A stretch of 64,000 bases of DNA from Hyperoplus lanceolatus (lineage: Eukaryota; Chordata; Actinopteri; Uranoscopiformes; Ammodytidae): assembly GCA_026929865.2 (NCBI GenBank), contig CM049402.1:11161501-11225500 (forward strand), written 5' to 3'. Positions 12,326 through 23,003 of the stretch are shown piece after piece. The notes below the pieces were generated by a model that saw only the letters and a program-made list of their open reading frames with translations, was not told the origin of the DNA and did not search any database. Every line of letters starts with the position of its first letter. Position 1 is the first letter of the stretch. Position numbers and translations under genes: made by a program.

Positions 12326-14708
12326 ATGTCGACGCGGAAGCTACGGATACCTTTTGGGATTTATATAGTCGTTATTCTTTTGGATTGCTGCTTGGAAGCG
12401 GTATCAGGGCAGCTCTCTTACTCTGTATCGGAGGAGGTAAACCCTGGGACTTCTGTGGGAAATCTCGCTAAAGATCTCAATCTCAATGTTCATGATTTGG
12501 AGACCCGCATGTTTCAGATCGTTAGCGGATCAAAAAGGAAATATTTCGATGTAAATCTGAAAACTGGCTTTCTTTATGTCAATGAAAAAATCGACCGCGA
12601 GGAACTCTGTGGGAAGGCTACAAAATGTGCAGTCAGTGTAGAGGCCGTGATTAACAATCCATTGAAACTGTATCGTTTGGATATAAACGTAGTAGACATA
12701 AATGATAATGCTCCGTATTTCCCTGAGAATTTTCAGTCTCTTAACATTGCTGAAAGTACTGTGCCGGGAGGAAAATTTGGATTTATCGGCGCGTCAGATC
12801 TCGATGTTGGTAAGAATAGTGTTAGCACATACACGCTTAATCCAAATGATTATTTTTCTTTAGAGATTCACAAAGGAGGAGAGAGTGTGTCTGCGCAGCT
12901 TGTGCTCCAGAATGCTTTAGACAGAGAAAGACAAGGTACTATAAAACTCACAGTGACCGCAGTGGACGGAGGAAATCCACCCAAATCAGGGACGTCTCAG
13001 ATCATTGTAAATGTTTTAGACAATAACGACAACGCTCCAGTTTTCAGCAGTTCTTTATACAAGGCACGGATTTCTGAGAACCTAGCAATTGGAAAAACTG
13101 TAATAATTCTGAATGCAACAGACGCAGATGACGGCTTAAATGGGGAAATAGAATATTCATTGAGAAGTAAAGGTCAGGATCACGTTATAGATGTATTTCA
13201 AATTGACTCAAAATCAGGTGAAATTTCAGTCAAAGGTAAGATCGACTATGAAGAGAATCCTGCCTTTGAGATCCATGCACAAGCCAGTGACAAAGGCCAG
13301 CCTCCGATGTCAGTCGATTGTAAGGTGCTGGTAGAAGTGGTGGACCTAAACGATAACGCTCCTGAGATTACTGTGACGCCACTAATAAACACAGTAAAGG
13401 AGGACGCAGACGTAGGTACTGCTATTGCACTTGTTTCAGTGCTAGACAAAGATGGTGGAAAAAACGGTGTGGTAAAAGCTGCAATTGCAAATGATGTGCC
13501 CTTTAAATTGGACACGAATTACAAAAACTATTATTCATTGATAGTGAATGGTCTGCTTGACAGAGAGAGTCAGACGCAGTACATTGTTACTATTGTAGCG
13601 ACTGATGAAGGTACTCCACCACTCTCCAGCACCAGCATAGTGAATGTTGATGTTTCCGATGTCAATGATAACCCTCCTCGCTTCTCAGAACAGCTGGTTA
13701 ATGTCTATGTAAAAGAAAATAGTCCAGTAGGAGCAATTCTTAAAACATTGACTGCTCTTGATGCAGATATCAATCAAAATGGTCAGGTGAGCTATTCTTT
13801 TTCACAAAGCAATAGTAATGCATTGCCGTTATCAACGATGATTAACATCAACTCAGAGACAGGAGAAATAGTCAGCTTGCAGTCTTTTAACTACGAGGAG
13901 TTAAAAATGTTTCAGTTTCAAAGTTCAGGCCACAGACTCTGGTGCTCCTCCACTCAGCAGCAACGTGACTGTGAATGTATTAGTCCTGGATGAAAATGAC
14001 AACAGTCCCGCGATACTAGCGCCCTATTCCGAGCACGGTTCTGTTAACAGTGAGAGCATCCCCTATTCAGCTGAAGCGGGATACTTTGTGGCAAAGATCA
14101 GGGCTGTAGACGCAGACTCTGGATACAATGCACTGCTTTCTTATCACCTCTCTGAGCCCAAAGGAAACAACCTCTTCCGGATCGGAACCAGCACCGGAGA
14201 AATCAGGACTAAGAGGAGAATGAGTGACAATGACCTGAAAACTCACCCCTTGGTGGTGTATGTTTCTGATAACGGAGAACCCTCCCTGTCAGCTACTGTG
14301 TCTATTGATGTGGTGGTGGTTGAAAGCACAGCTGACATCCAGACTCAGTTCAGACATGTGCCCATAAAGGAGGAGAGCTTCTCTGCTTTAAACCTGTATC
14401 TGCTGATCGCCATAGTGTCGGTGTCAGTGATCTTTCTGCTGAGCCTCATCAGTTTAATAGCTGTCAAATGCCACAGGACAGACGGCAGTTTCAGCAGGTA
14501 CAGCGCCCCAATGATCACCACCCATCCTGACGGGAGCTGGTCTTACTCTAAATCTACGCAGCAGTATGACGTGTGTTTCAGTTCAGACACACTAAAGAGT
14601 GACGTAGTGGTTTTCCCGGGACCATTTCCGCCTGTAGATGCGGAGCTGATCAGTATTAACGGAGGAGACACTTTTACGCAGACTCAGACGTTGCCCAACA
14701 AAGAAAAG
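12326..14708 (+). pseudogene. Protocadherin alpha-type variable exon 2, frameshifted
   Basis: Complete in length, with a signal peptide from the ATG at 12326 (the frame extends to a TTG at 12281), class I EC1 with CX5C CGKATKC, six EC repeats, membrane helix and a donor AAG|GTAAGA at 14709. One extra C at about 13919, in the homogenised part of EC5 (near codon 532), shifts the frame. Read straight, it ends at a stop at 13991-13993, losing EC6, membrane and cytoplasmic parts. The original frame is open again from just after the lesion to the donor. The length is 3n+1, as expected for a single insertion. EC1-EC5 are closest to exon 3. The tail is unusual (PGPFPP, DTFTQTQ). A sequencing or assembly error is the alternative. 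Confidence 0.75.
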
Positions 14709-14972
14709 GTAAGACAAGTATGAGAAAGCAATAATGGTCCATTCATATTATTTTACTGTCGACAGCTGCGGCTGAATTCGTGGCACTCCTTTTCTTTTTT
14801 CCTCGGACAATAACTACAATTACCTGGTGATAACGTTCCACAATGTATTCATGAATTTGTTGTTGGCTCTATTGATATTATATACAGTGGTAGGCCTACT
14901 TGAGACCGTACTTGAGACCGAGTAATTAATTATATGAAGTTCACAAGCCTTTCACTTGTACATAAAGTGTAG

Positions 14973-14993
14973 GTCGTTGTCCATGGTCCTGAA
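14973..14993 (-). promoter_or_regulatory. RE1/NRSE-like element after exon 2
   Basis: The + strand core is TTGTCCATGGTCCTGAA; 17 of 21 positions match the RE1 complement. It sits 264 bp past the exon 2 donor and only 17 bp before the inverted-repeat element at 15011. Confidence 0.7.
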
Positions 14994-15010
14994 ATTAGTT
15001 TTGTGCAGTA

Positions 15011-15243
15011 CAGCCGCGGAAAAAAATAAGAGACCAGTCTGGATTTTTTTTCAATCTTCATCTCTACATTACTTATTGAAAATGCTCTAAATGACAATAT
15101 TTTTATTGCGAATTTGGTAGAAATGTTGTCAGTAGTATATAAAATAAAATCAAAATGTTAATTATACTCAAACATATGCCTATAAATAGTGAAACAAGAG
15201 ACACTGAACATTTGGAGTGGTCTCTTAATTTTTTCCACGGGTG
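15011..15243. mobile_element. MITE-like element with TA-flanked inverted ends
   Basis: The left end reads CAGCCGCGGAAAAAAATAAG and the right end, on the opposite strand, CACCCGTGGAAAAAATTAAG. Both continue with AGAGACCA-type sequence, so about 25 of 29 terminal bases agree. The dinucleotide TA lies just outside each end, as in Tc1/mariner-type insertions. At 233 bp it has no coding capacity. It lies in the exon 2-3 spacer; 15244-15731 holds nothing else recognised. Confidence 0.65.
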
Positions 15244-15731
15244 TATATTAGGTGCAACATAGAAAATGTATCTAATAATGAAACAATGAAATTTCGTGCT
15301 ACCTGGATTTTATGATTTTGTTAAAGTATTATCTAGGCATGAAACATGTAAACTATATATCAAATGTAAGGGATATATTAATTAGCTTATTATATTCCCT
15401 TGATTTCAAAGCATTTTAATAAATTATTTGGGAACAAGGGAAATACAACAATTTTTGTTTGCCATCATAGTTTGATCTGTCTCTCCATCTAGTGCTTTTA
15501 GTTGGAATGTACGTTGGCTTTGTATAGTTTTTGTTAGCTGGCATGACAGGAACAGGTGAAATTGTATCGGTATGGCAATAAGAAACAAAACTCAAGAGTG
15601 AGAAATACATCGAAACGTGCCACGAATGTTCGTTTGACATAGTTATATGTGTTCTAATAAAATGTCTTCGGTTGCAAACTTGGTTGATAAATTCATTTTT
15701 GTCAAAGGTTGAATACACTTATTTAACATAA

Positions 15732-15795
15732 CCACATGGGGACACTGTAGACCATGACATATGGACGTTATCTCAGGAGGCACTGGACTCCTCCC
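15732..15795 (+). promoter_or_regulatory. Exon 3 promoter: CSE plus CTCCTCCC box
   Basis: Class I element: CCACATGGGGACACTG followed by TAGACCATG. CTCCTCCC is at exactly +56 and a GCTTTGTTACAAAGAGAGA stretch follows further down, a third shared block. The ATG is 260 bp from the element start. Confidence 0.8.
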
Positions 15796-15991
15796 AGAAA
15801 CAGAGGGTGGTTGTGACGTTTTTCTGGGCTTTGTTACAAAGAGAGACAGGGTGAGAGAGGAATCGGTGAAAAACATTTTCAAGCTGGATGTTAACAATGG
15901 GAGAAACTGGATTTTACAGCCTGGCTTTATTATGACTGTTTGATGAGATTGGTTGGACTTGGATTAAAGCTTTTTTGGACTGGACATAATC

Positions 15992-18368
15992 ATGTATTTC
16001 GTGAGCAGAACGAGCCCGTATAGGCTATATTTCGTGGCCGTGCTGCTGAATTGTTGCTGGGAAGCCGTGTCTGGACAGCTCTCGTATTCCGTCTCAGAGG
16101 AGGTAAACCCGGGGACTTATGTTGGAAATATCGCCAAAGATCTGAATCTCAATGTGCAGGATTTAGAGTCTCGTATGTTTCAGGTTGTTAGCGGATCTAA
16201 GAGAAAATACTTCGACGTAAATCTGAAAACGGGAGTTCTTTATGTCGCTGAAAGAATAGACCGAGAAGAGCTTTGTTCAAAGGCTACAAAATGTACTGTC
16301 AGTGTAGAAGCCGTGATCAACGAACCATTGAAGCTGTACCGTTTAGAGATAACTATAACAGATATAAATGACAATGCCCCTGTTTTCTCTGAGCAATTGC
16401 AATCTCTTAACATTGCTGAAAGTACTTTACCAGGGGTGAAATTTGGACTAATAGAAGCATCAGATTTGGACGTTGGCAAGAACGGTGTTAATACATACAA
16501 GCTTAGTAATAATGATTATTTTTCTTTAGAGATTCACAAAGGGGGAGATAGTGTGTCCGCCGAGTTAGTACTGCGGAAAACATTAGACCGCGAACATGAT
16601 TCAGTTATAAAACTCACACTGACTGCTGTAGATGGAGGGAATCCGTCGAGATCAGGAACCTCACAAATTATTATCAACGTTTTGGATATTAACGACAACC
16701 CTCCTATTTTCAGTAAATCTTTGTACAAAATTCAAATTCCGGAAAACTTGCCAACCGGGTCGAAAATTATCATTCTGAATGCAACAGACGCAGATGAAGG
16801 TTTAAACAGTGAAATAGAATACTCGTTGAGAAAAAAAGGGCAGGATCGTGTTTTAGATTTTTTTCAAATTGATAGTAATACCGGCGTAATTTCAGTAAAA
16901 GGTAAGATTGACTATGAAGAGAATCCTGCCTTTGAGATTCACGCACAGGCCAATGACAAAGGCCAGCCTCCGATGTCTGCTCACTGTAAGGTGCTGGTAG
17001 AAGTGGTGGACCTAAATGACAACGCTCCTGAAATCACTGTGACGTCATTACTAAACACAGTCAAGGAGGACGCAGTCGTAGGTACTGCTATTGCACTTGT
17101 TTCAGTGCTAGACAAAGATGGTGGGAAGAATGGTGCAGTAAACGTTATAATTGTAAATGATGTGCCCTTCAAATTGGACACAAATTACAAAAACTATTAT
17201 TCGTTAATGGTTAATGGTCCGCTTGACAGAGAGAGTCAGGCTCAATACAATGTAACAATTATGGCAACTGATGAAGGGACTCCACCACTCTCTAGCACCA
17301 GCATAGTGACTGTTCATGTTTCCGATGTCAATGACAACCCGCCTCGCTTCTCAGAACAGCTGGTTAATGTTTATGTAAAAGAAAATAGTCCAGTAGGAGC
17401 AATTATTAAAACTTTGGCGGCACTTGATGCAGATATTAATCAAAATGGTCAGGTGAGCTATTCTTTTTCACAAAGCAATTTCATTGCCGTTATCAACAAT
17501 GATAAATGTAAACTCAGAGACAGGAGATATAGTCAGCCTGCAATCCTTTAACTATGAGGAGTTAAAAACGTTTCAGTTTAAAGTTCAGGCCACAGACTCT
17601 GGTGTTCCTCCACTCAGCAGCAACGTGACTGTGAACGTTTTAGTCCTGGATGAGAATGATAACAGTCCCGCGATTCTCGCGCCCTATTCTGAGCATGGCT
17701 CCGTTAACAGTGAGAACATCCCCTATTCAGCTGAAGCGGGATACTTTGTGGCAAAGATCAGGGCTGTAGACGCAGACTCTGGATACAATGCGCTGCTTTC
17801 TTATCACCTCTCTGAGCCCAAAGGAAACAACCTCTTCCGGATCGGAACCAGCACCGGAGAAATCAGGACTAAGAGGAGAATGAGTGACAATGACCTGAAA
17901 ACTCACCCCTTGGTGGTGTATGTTTCTGATAACGGAGAACCCTCCCTGTCAGCTACTGTGTCTATTGATGTGGTGGTGGTTGAAAGCACAGCTGACATCC
18001 AGACTCAGTTCAGACATGTGCCCATAAAGGAGGAGAGCTTCTCTGATTTAAACCTGTATCTGCTGATCGCCATAGTGTCGGTGTCAGTGATCTTTCTGCT
18101 GAGCCTCATCAGTTTAATAGCTGTCAAATGCCACAGGACAGACGGCAGTTTCAGCAGGTACAGCGCCCCAATGATCACCACCCACCCTGACGGGAGCTGG
18201 TCTTACTCTAAATCTACGCAGCAGTATGACGTGTGTTTCAGCTCAGACACAATGAAGAGTGACGTAGTGGTTTTCCCCGCCCCGTATCCGCCTGTAGATG
18301 CGGAGCTTATCAGTATCAATGAAGGAGACACTTTTACGCGGACTCAGACTTTACCTAATAAAGAAAAG
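15992..18368 (+). pseudogene. Protocadherin alpha-type variable exon 3, frameshifted
   Basis: Starts at the ATG at 15992 with a signal peptide leading to [15 protein letters not shown]1 carries CSKATKC. The frame breaks at about 17480 in EC5 (near codon 497). Compared with exon 2, five bases are missing between the QSN and LPLSTM codons, so the straight reading stops at 17549-17551. From 17484 the normal frame runs through EC5-EC6, membrane and stub to the donor AAG|GTAAGA at 18369. The lesion differs from that of exon 2 and lies just upstream of the homogenised tract. Promoter and donor look intact, so a transcript with a premature stop is expected. The tail is EGDTFTR. An assembly error cannot be excluded. 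Confidence 0.75.
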
Positions 18369-18432
18369 GTAAGAGCATGATGGCATTTGGTACTTGGGCA
18401 CGTTAATATACGCAACTTACGTTGGGAATTTG

Positions 18433-18453
18433 GTGGGAAACTGTGGTGTTGAA
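18433..18453 (-). promoter_or_regulatory. Degenerate RE1-like half element after exon 3
   Basis: Only the CTGTGGTGTTGAA half is recognisable; 13 of 21 positions match. It is 64 bp past the exon 3 donor. It may be a decayed copy, matching the broken state of exon 3, or chance. The rest of the spacer to 19421 is AT-rich, with a poly-A-rich patch near 18818-18870, and holds no gene. Confidence 0.3.
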
Positions 18454-19421
18454 AAATGTTTTTGGTCATACCCAAGTAAACCTGTTGTGAATGTGTTGAG
18501 GAATTTCTGATTTCTGAACAAATATAAAATGGGTAACACATATAATAACATATCATTGTAACTTGAGAAACTATTAATGATTATATGATTTGAGGGTTGT
18601 GTAAGGATTATAACAATGGTAGATAGTAATATCTTAATAATTGAATCAGTTCATTGGGGAGGCTGAAATAAGTATAGACTATACACAGTGATGGGCAACT
18701 GAGGGCAAATAAAAAATCAATAAAGTGATGATGTTGAAGTGAGTGATCAGTAATCTGGATTACCTCCCAGATGAAACTGATTCAATTATTAAGTATAACT
18801 ATCTACATTGTAAAATAAAAAAAAAAAAAATATTAAAAAAAGATAAAGAGTAAAGAAGTATAAAAGGTAAAATGCTGCATAATTGTTTTTGAAATGATGT
18901 GCCGCTTTCCATGTGTTGAAAAAACGTTTAGTTGTTTCTAAATCACAGGAAACAAATAAACATTTGCTTCTGTGACTGCGCAGAATGTGCAATCCTGTCC
19001 CCTATAAATATCATTGTTATACAGATTCATAACCTCCGTTCGTAATAAATAATTTAGGATATGGAATAATGCACGATTACGATGGCGCAGTGCCCTCAGT
19101 TTGATTAGGTTTTCATTCCTAAATATTATTATTTGTGTCTGTTTAATGTCTTACCAGTATGTAAGATGTTTGGTTATATAGTAAACAACTGTTATGTTCA
19201 GTACCATTTTCTCTTACTATAATACAACAGCTGACTCGTCAGTTTCTAGTTTCTGATATACACACTTTTTATTCTGAAGGATCCGAACGATAGCATACGC
19301 AATTATGCTGACTCTTCCTTGAGCTGAGGAATTTGCTTCGCTGAACGTTCAAGCGGTAAAGAGTTTACTGGTGTAGATAATATTGCAATGTGTTGATGCT
19401 CACTGTAATTCCTGCAACTGT

Positions 19422-19485
19422 CCACACGAGGACATTGTAGACCACCACATTTGAACATATTATTTGATGACTCGGGGCTCCTCCC
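19422..19485 (+). promoter_or_regulatory. Exon 4 promoter: CSE plus CTCCTCCC box
   Basis: Class I: CCACACGAGGACATTG then TAGACCACC, with CTCCTCCC at +56. The block after it (AGAGGATGATGATG, then CAGGCGATTGG) is nearly the same as in front of exon 6, which supports a shared recent origin of the two exons. The first ATG is 271 bp from the element start. Confidence 0.8.
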
Positions 19486-19692
19486 AGAATCAGAGGATGA
19501 TGATGCTTCTCAGGCGATTGGAACAAAGAAATTCAGAGGGCGAAAGAGAACGGTGGGACGAGCGCTTTTTCCATTGTAGCGTACATTTGCCTACAACCTC
19601 AGGCATTGTATTTCGTTATTCTGTTTAATGTGTTTACTTCAGAGACTTTAGTGTTCGATACCGTCTTTGTGCCTTTTTTCTCGGTGTCTGGA

Positions 19693-22071
19693 ATGATGCA
19701 TTTGACGAGCAGGACGAGCTCTGTGTGGATATATGTATTGGTCGTGCTGCTGGATTGTAACTGGGAAGCGGTGGCTGGGCAGCTCTCTTACTCCGTCTCA
19801 GAGGAGGTAAACCCGGGGACTGTTGTCGGAAATGTCGCTAAAGATCTCAACCTCAACGTGCAGGATTTGGAGACCCGCATGTTTCAAATCGTTGCTGGAT
19901 CGAAGAGGAAATATTTCGAGGTAAACCTAAAGACTGGTGCGCTGTACGTGAATGAGAGAATAGATCGAGAGGAACTCTGCGGAGATGAACACAAATGCTC
20001 ACTCAGTGTAGAAGCAGTAATTAATAACCCGTTAAAACTGTACCGGATTGAAATAATACTCTTAGATGTAAATGATAATTCCCCGTCATTTCAAAGCACG
20101 TCACAAGAAATCGACATTACAGAGAGCACAGCAGCAGGGGCAAAATTCCCCCTACATCAAGCTGATGATGCAGACGTCGGTAAAAATGCTGTGAATACGT
20201 ACAAGCTTAGCGAGAATGAACACTTCTCTCTCGTTGCACTTACAAGCGAGAGCGTAACTCCTGAATTACAGCTAAAGAAGGCTTTAGATCGAGAAAAACA
20301 TTCTGTGATTAGACTCGCGCTCACTGCCATTGATGGTGGCACGCCTGCTAAATCAGGTACTATGACTATTATAGTGAACGTTTTGGACATTAATGATAAT
20401 CCTCCTGTATTCAGCCAATCTCTGTACAAAGCCAGTGTGTATGAAAATGTTAAGATAAATACACCGATAATAACATTAAATGCTACTGATTTAGATGCAG
20501 GAACAAATGGACACGTGTTATATTCCTTCAGTAAAGTAGGCAGAGGAAAACAAACGGATCTGTTTGCTATAGACGAGAAAACTGGGACTATAACAAATAA
20601 GAAGAATATAGACTTTGAGGAGAATAATGCTTTTGAGATTAGAGTGCAAGCCAGTGATGGGGCTGCTTCTCCTCTCACGTCAAACGCCAAACTATTAATT
20701 GAAGTTTTAGACGTCAATGACAATGCACCGGAAATTTCAGTCACATCCCTGTTAAACACCGTGAAAGAGGACGCGTCCATTGGCACAGCAATAGCGCTTG
20801 TTTCAGTATTTGATAAAGACGCAGGGAAAAATGGGATGGTTAACTGTAAAATATCCAGTTATGTTCCCTTCAAATTAGAGTCAAATTATAAAAATTACTA
20901 TTCGTTGGTAGTGGACGGTCCTCTTGATAGAGAAAGCGCATCTCAATACAATATCAGCATCACTGCTACTGATGAGGGCAGCGCATCTCTCTCCAGCACG
21001 AGCGTTATTTATGTACACGTCTCAGATGTAAATGATAACAAACCTCTATTCACCGAAAACATAATCAATGTCTATGTGAAAGAAAACAGTCCAGTAGGTG
21101 CAGTTATTAAAACAGTTTCAGCAATTGATGCAGACATCGATCAAAATGGTCAGGTGAGATATTCACTTTTACATAATGGTAACTTATTGCCGTTATCCAC
21201 AATGATAAACATCAACTCAGAGACAGGAGATATAGTCAGCCTGCAGTCTTTTAACTATGAGGAGTTAAAAACGTTTCAGTTTAAAGTTCAGGCCACAGAC
21301 TCTGGTGTTCCTCCACTCAGCAGCAACGTGACTGTGAACGTGTTAGTCCTGGATGAGAATGACAACAGTCCCACGATACTTTCTCCATATTCTGAGCACG
21401 GCTCCGTTAACAGTGAGAGCATCCCCTATTCAGCTGAAGCGGGATACTTTGTGGCAAAGATCAGGGCTGTAGACGCAGACTCTGGATACAATGCGCTGCT
21501 TTCTTATCACCTCTCTGAGCCCAAAGGAAACAACCTCTTCCGGATCGGAACCAGCACCGGAGAAATCAGGACTAAGAGGAGAATGAGTGACAATGACCTG
21601 AAAACTCACCCCTTGGTGGTGTATGTTTCTGATAACGGAGAACCCTCCCTGTCAGCTACTGTGTCTATTGATGTGGTGGTGGTTGAAAGCACAGCTGACA
21701 TCCAGACTCAGTTCAGACATGTGCCCATAAAGGAGGAGAGCTTCTCTGCTTTAAACCTGTATCTGCTGATCGCCATAGTGTCGGTGTCAGTGATCTTTCT
21801 GCTGAGCCTCATCAGTTTAATAGCTGTCAAATGCCACAGGACAGACGGCAGTTTCAGCAGGTACAGCGCCCCAATGATCACCACCCACCCTGACGGGAGC
21901 TGGTCTTACTCTAAATCTACGCAGCAGTATGACGTGTGTTTCAGCTCAGACACACTGAAGAGTGACGTAGTGGTTTTCCCCGCCCCGTATCCGCCTGTAG
22001 ATGCGGAGCTGATCAGTATTAACGGAGGAGACACTTTTAATCGTACTCAGACTTTACCAAACAAAGAAAAG
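19693..22071 (+). CDS. Protocadherin alpha-type variable exon 4
   Basis: 793 codons. Two consecutive ATGs (19693, 19696) begin a 28-29-residue signal peptide; the second aligns with the exon 6 start. The open frame upstream to 19606 has only a TTG and is treated as 5' untranslated. EC1 contains CGDEHKC. EC1-EC4 resemble exon 6 closely, including a distinctive EC3 ([23 protein letters not shown]). Donor AAG|GTGAGT. 3' variants: TILSP, SALNL, DTLKSD, GGDTFNR. Both frame and donor are intact. Confidence 0.95.
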
Positions 22072-22542
22072 GTGAGTCTAATTCTACACATCCTTTCTAC
22101 ATGCTGGTGTTTCGGATGTATGTCACGCTAACAAGATGTATGTTATTAATTAATGATTGCCACACACTTTTTGTGAAAAGATTTTTCCTGTTTTAATTTT
22201 CTATAATCCCATCTATGACACGGCATAATGACCTCTCCTTTCAGCACATGTAGGCCTACTGTTTTAAATAGTGGAGGAAGAAATACGCTATAACCTGTAG
22301 GTAAACCACGAAAAAAAATATTTTATTTTAATACATAGGCTACATTGCGAGTTCTGCTCCACTTGCATCGACATTTTGGAAACAAATCACTGTTTACTTA
22401 TTTTTTATTTTACCTCAACCTTTTAAACTGAAACATTATAACTTGAGCACATCTTAGGCTTCTGGGCATTTATAATGTGTTTGCTTTCAACCACAGACCG
22501 AGCCTGAGGTACTGTGAGAGAAAGTTGGAGAGAAAGACCCTT

Positions 22543-22563
22543 GGTGCTCTCCATGGTCCTGGA
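22543..22563 (-). promoter_or_regulatory. RE1/NRSE-like element after exon 4
   Basis: The + strand core is GCTCTCCATGGTCCTGGA; 16 of 21 match. It is 471 bp past the exon 4 donor, the furthest of the set. The 470 bp before it are AT-rich with nothing recognised. Confidence 0.6.
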
Positions 22564-22759
22564 ATGAACGAACTTGTAATATGAACCTGCAACAAACTGT
22601 CATACGATTTTCTGTTTACATTAGTTCTTTGAAAAGTAAAAAATAAATACAAATAAAATAATGATTAAGATTAGTTTTCAGTAAGTTTGAAAAAGAAGTA
22701 AAGAGTAATATCACTGAATATGCTTTAGTCGGGCCTGTATTTTTAGATATTTAACATCA

Positions 22760-22822
22760 CCACAAGGTGACAGTATAGACCATAACATGAAAATGTCTCT
22801 TTGCGTGTTTAACGCCCCTCCC
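22760..22822 (+). promoter_or_regulatory. Exon 5 promoter: CSE plus C-rich box
   Basis: CCACAAGGTGACAG is a good CTCF core, followed by TATAGACCATA. CCCCTCCC is at +55, with the third block GCTTTGTAACAAAGAGA further on. The ATG is 244 bp from the element start. Confidence 0.8.
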
Positions 22823-23003
22823 AGAGACCGTTCACTGAGCTTTGTAACAAAGAGATATAAGACGAGAGGGTACAGTGCGACGGCGGCTTTTCTAGTAGCG
22901 ACTGAAAAGAAAGAAAATAGATAAATAACACGTTGTTGGTCTGATTTTTTTTCATAAGAACGGTCAGATTTGGATACATGCTGTGTTTGCGCTGGAAGGA
23001 ACT

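Noticed and set aside
12094-12471. Open frame overlapping the start of exon 2
   Set aside because: It is in another frame from the cadherin reading and covers the promoter and signal-peptide region only by chance.
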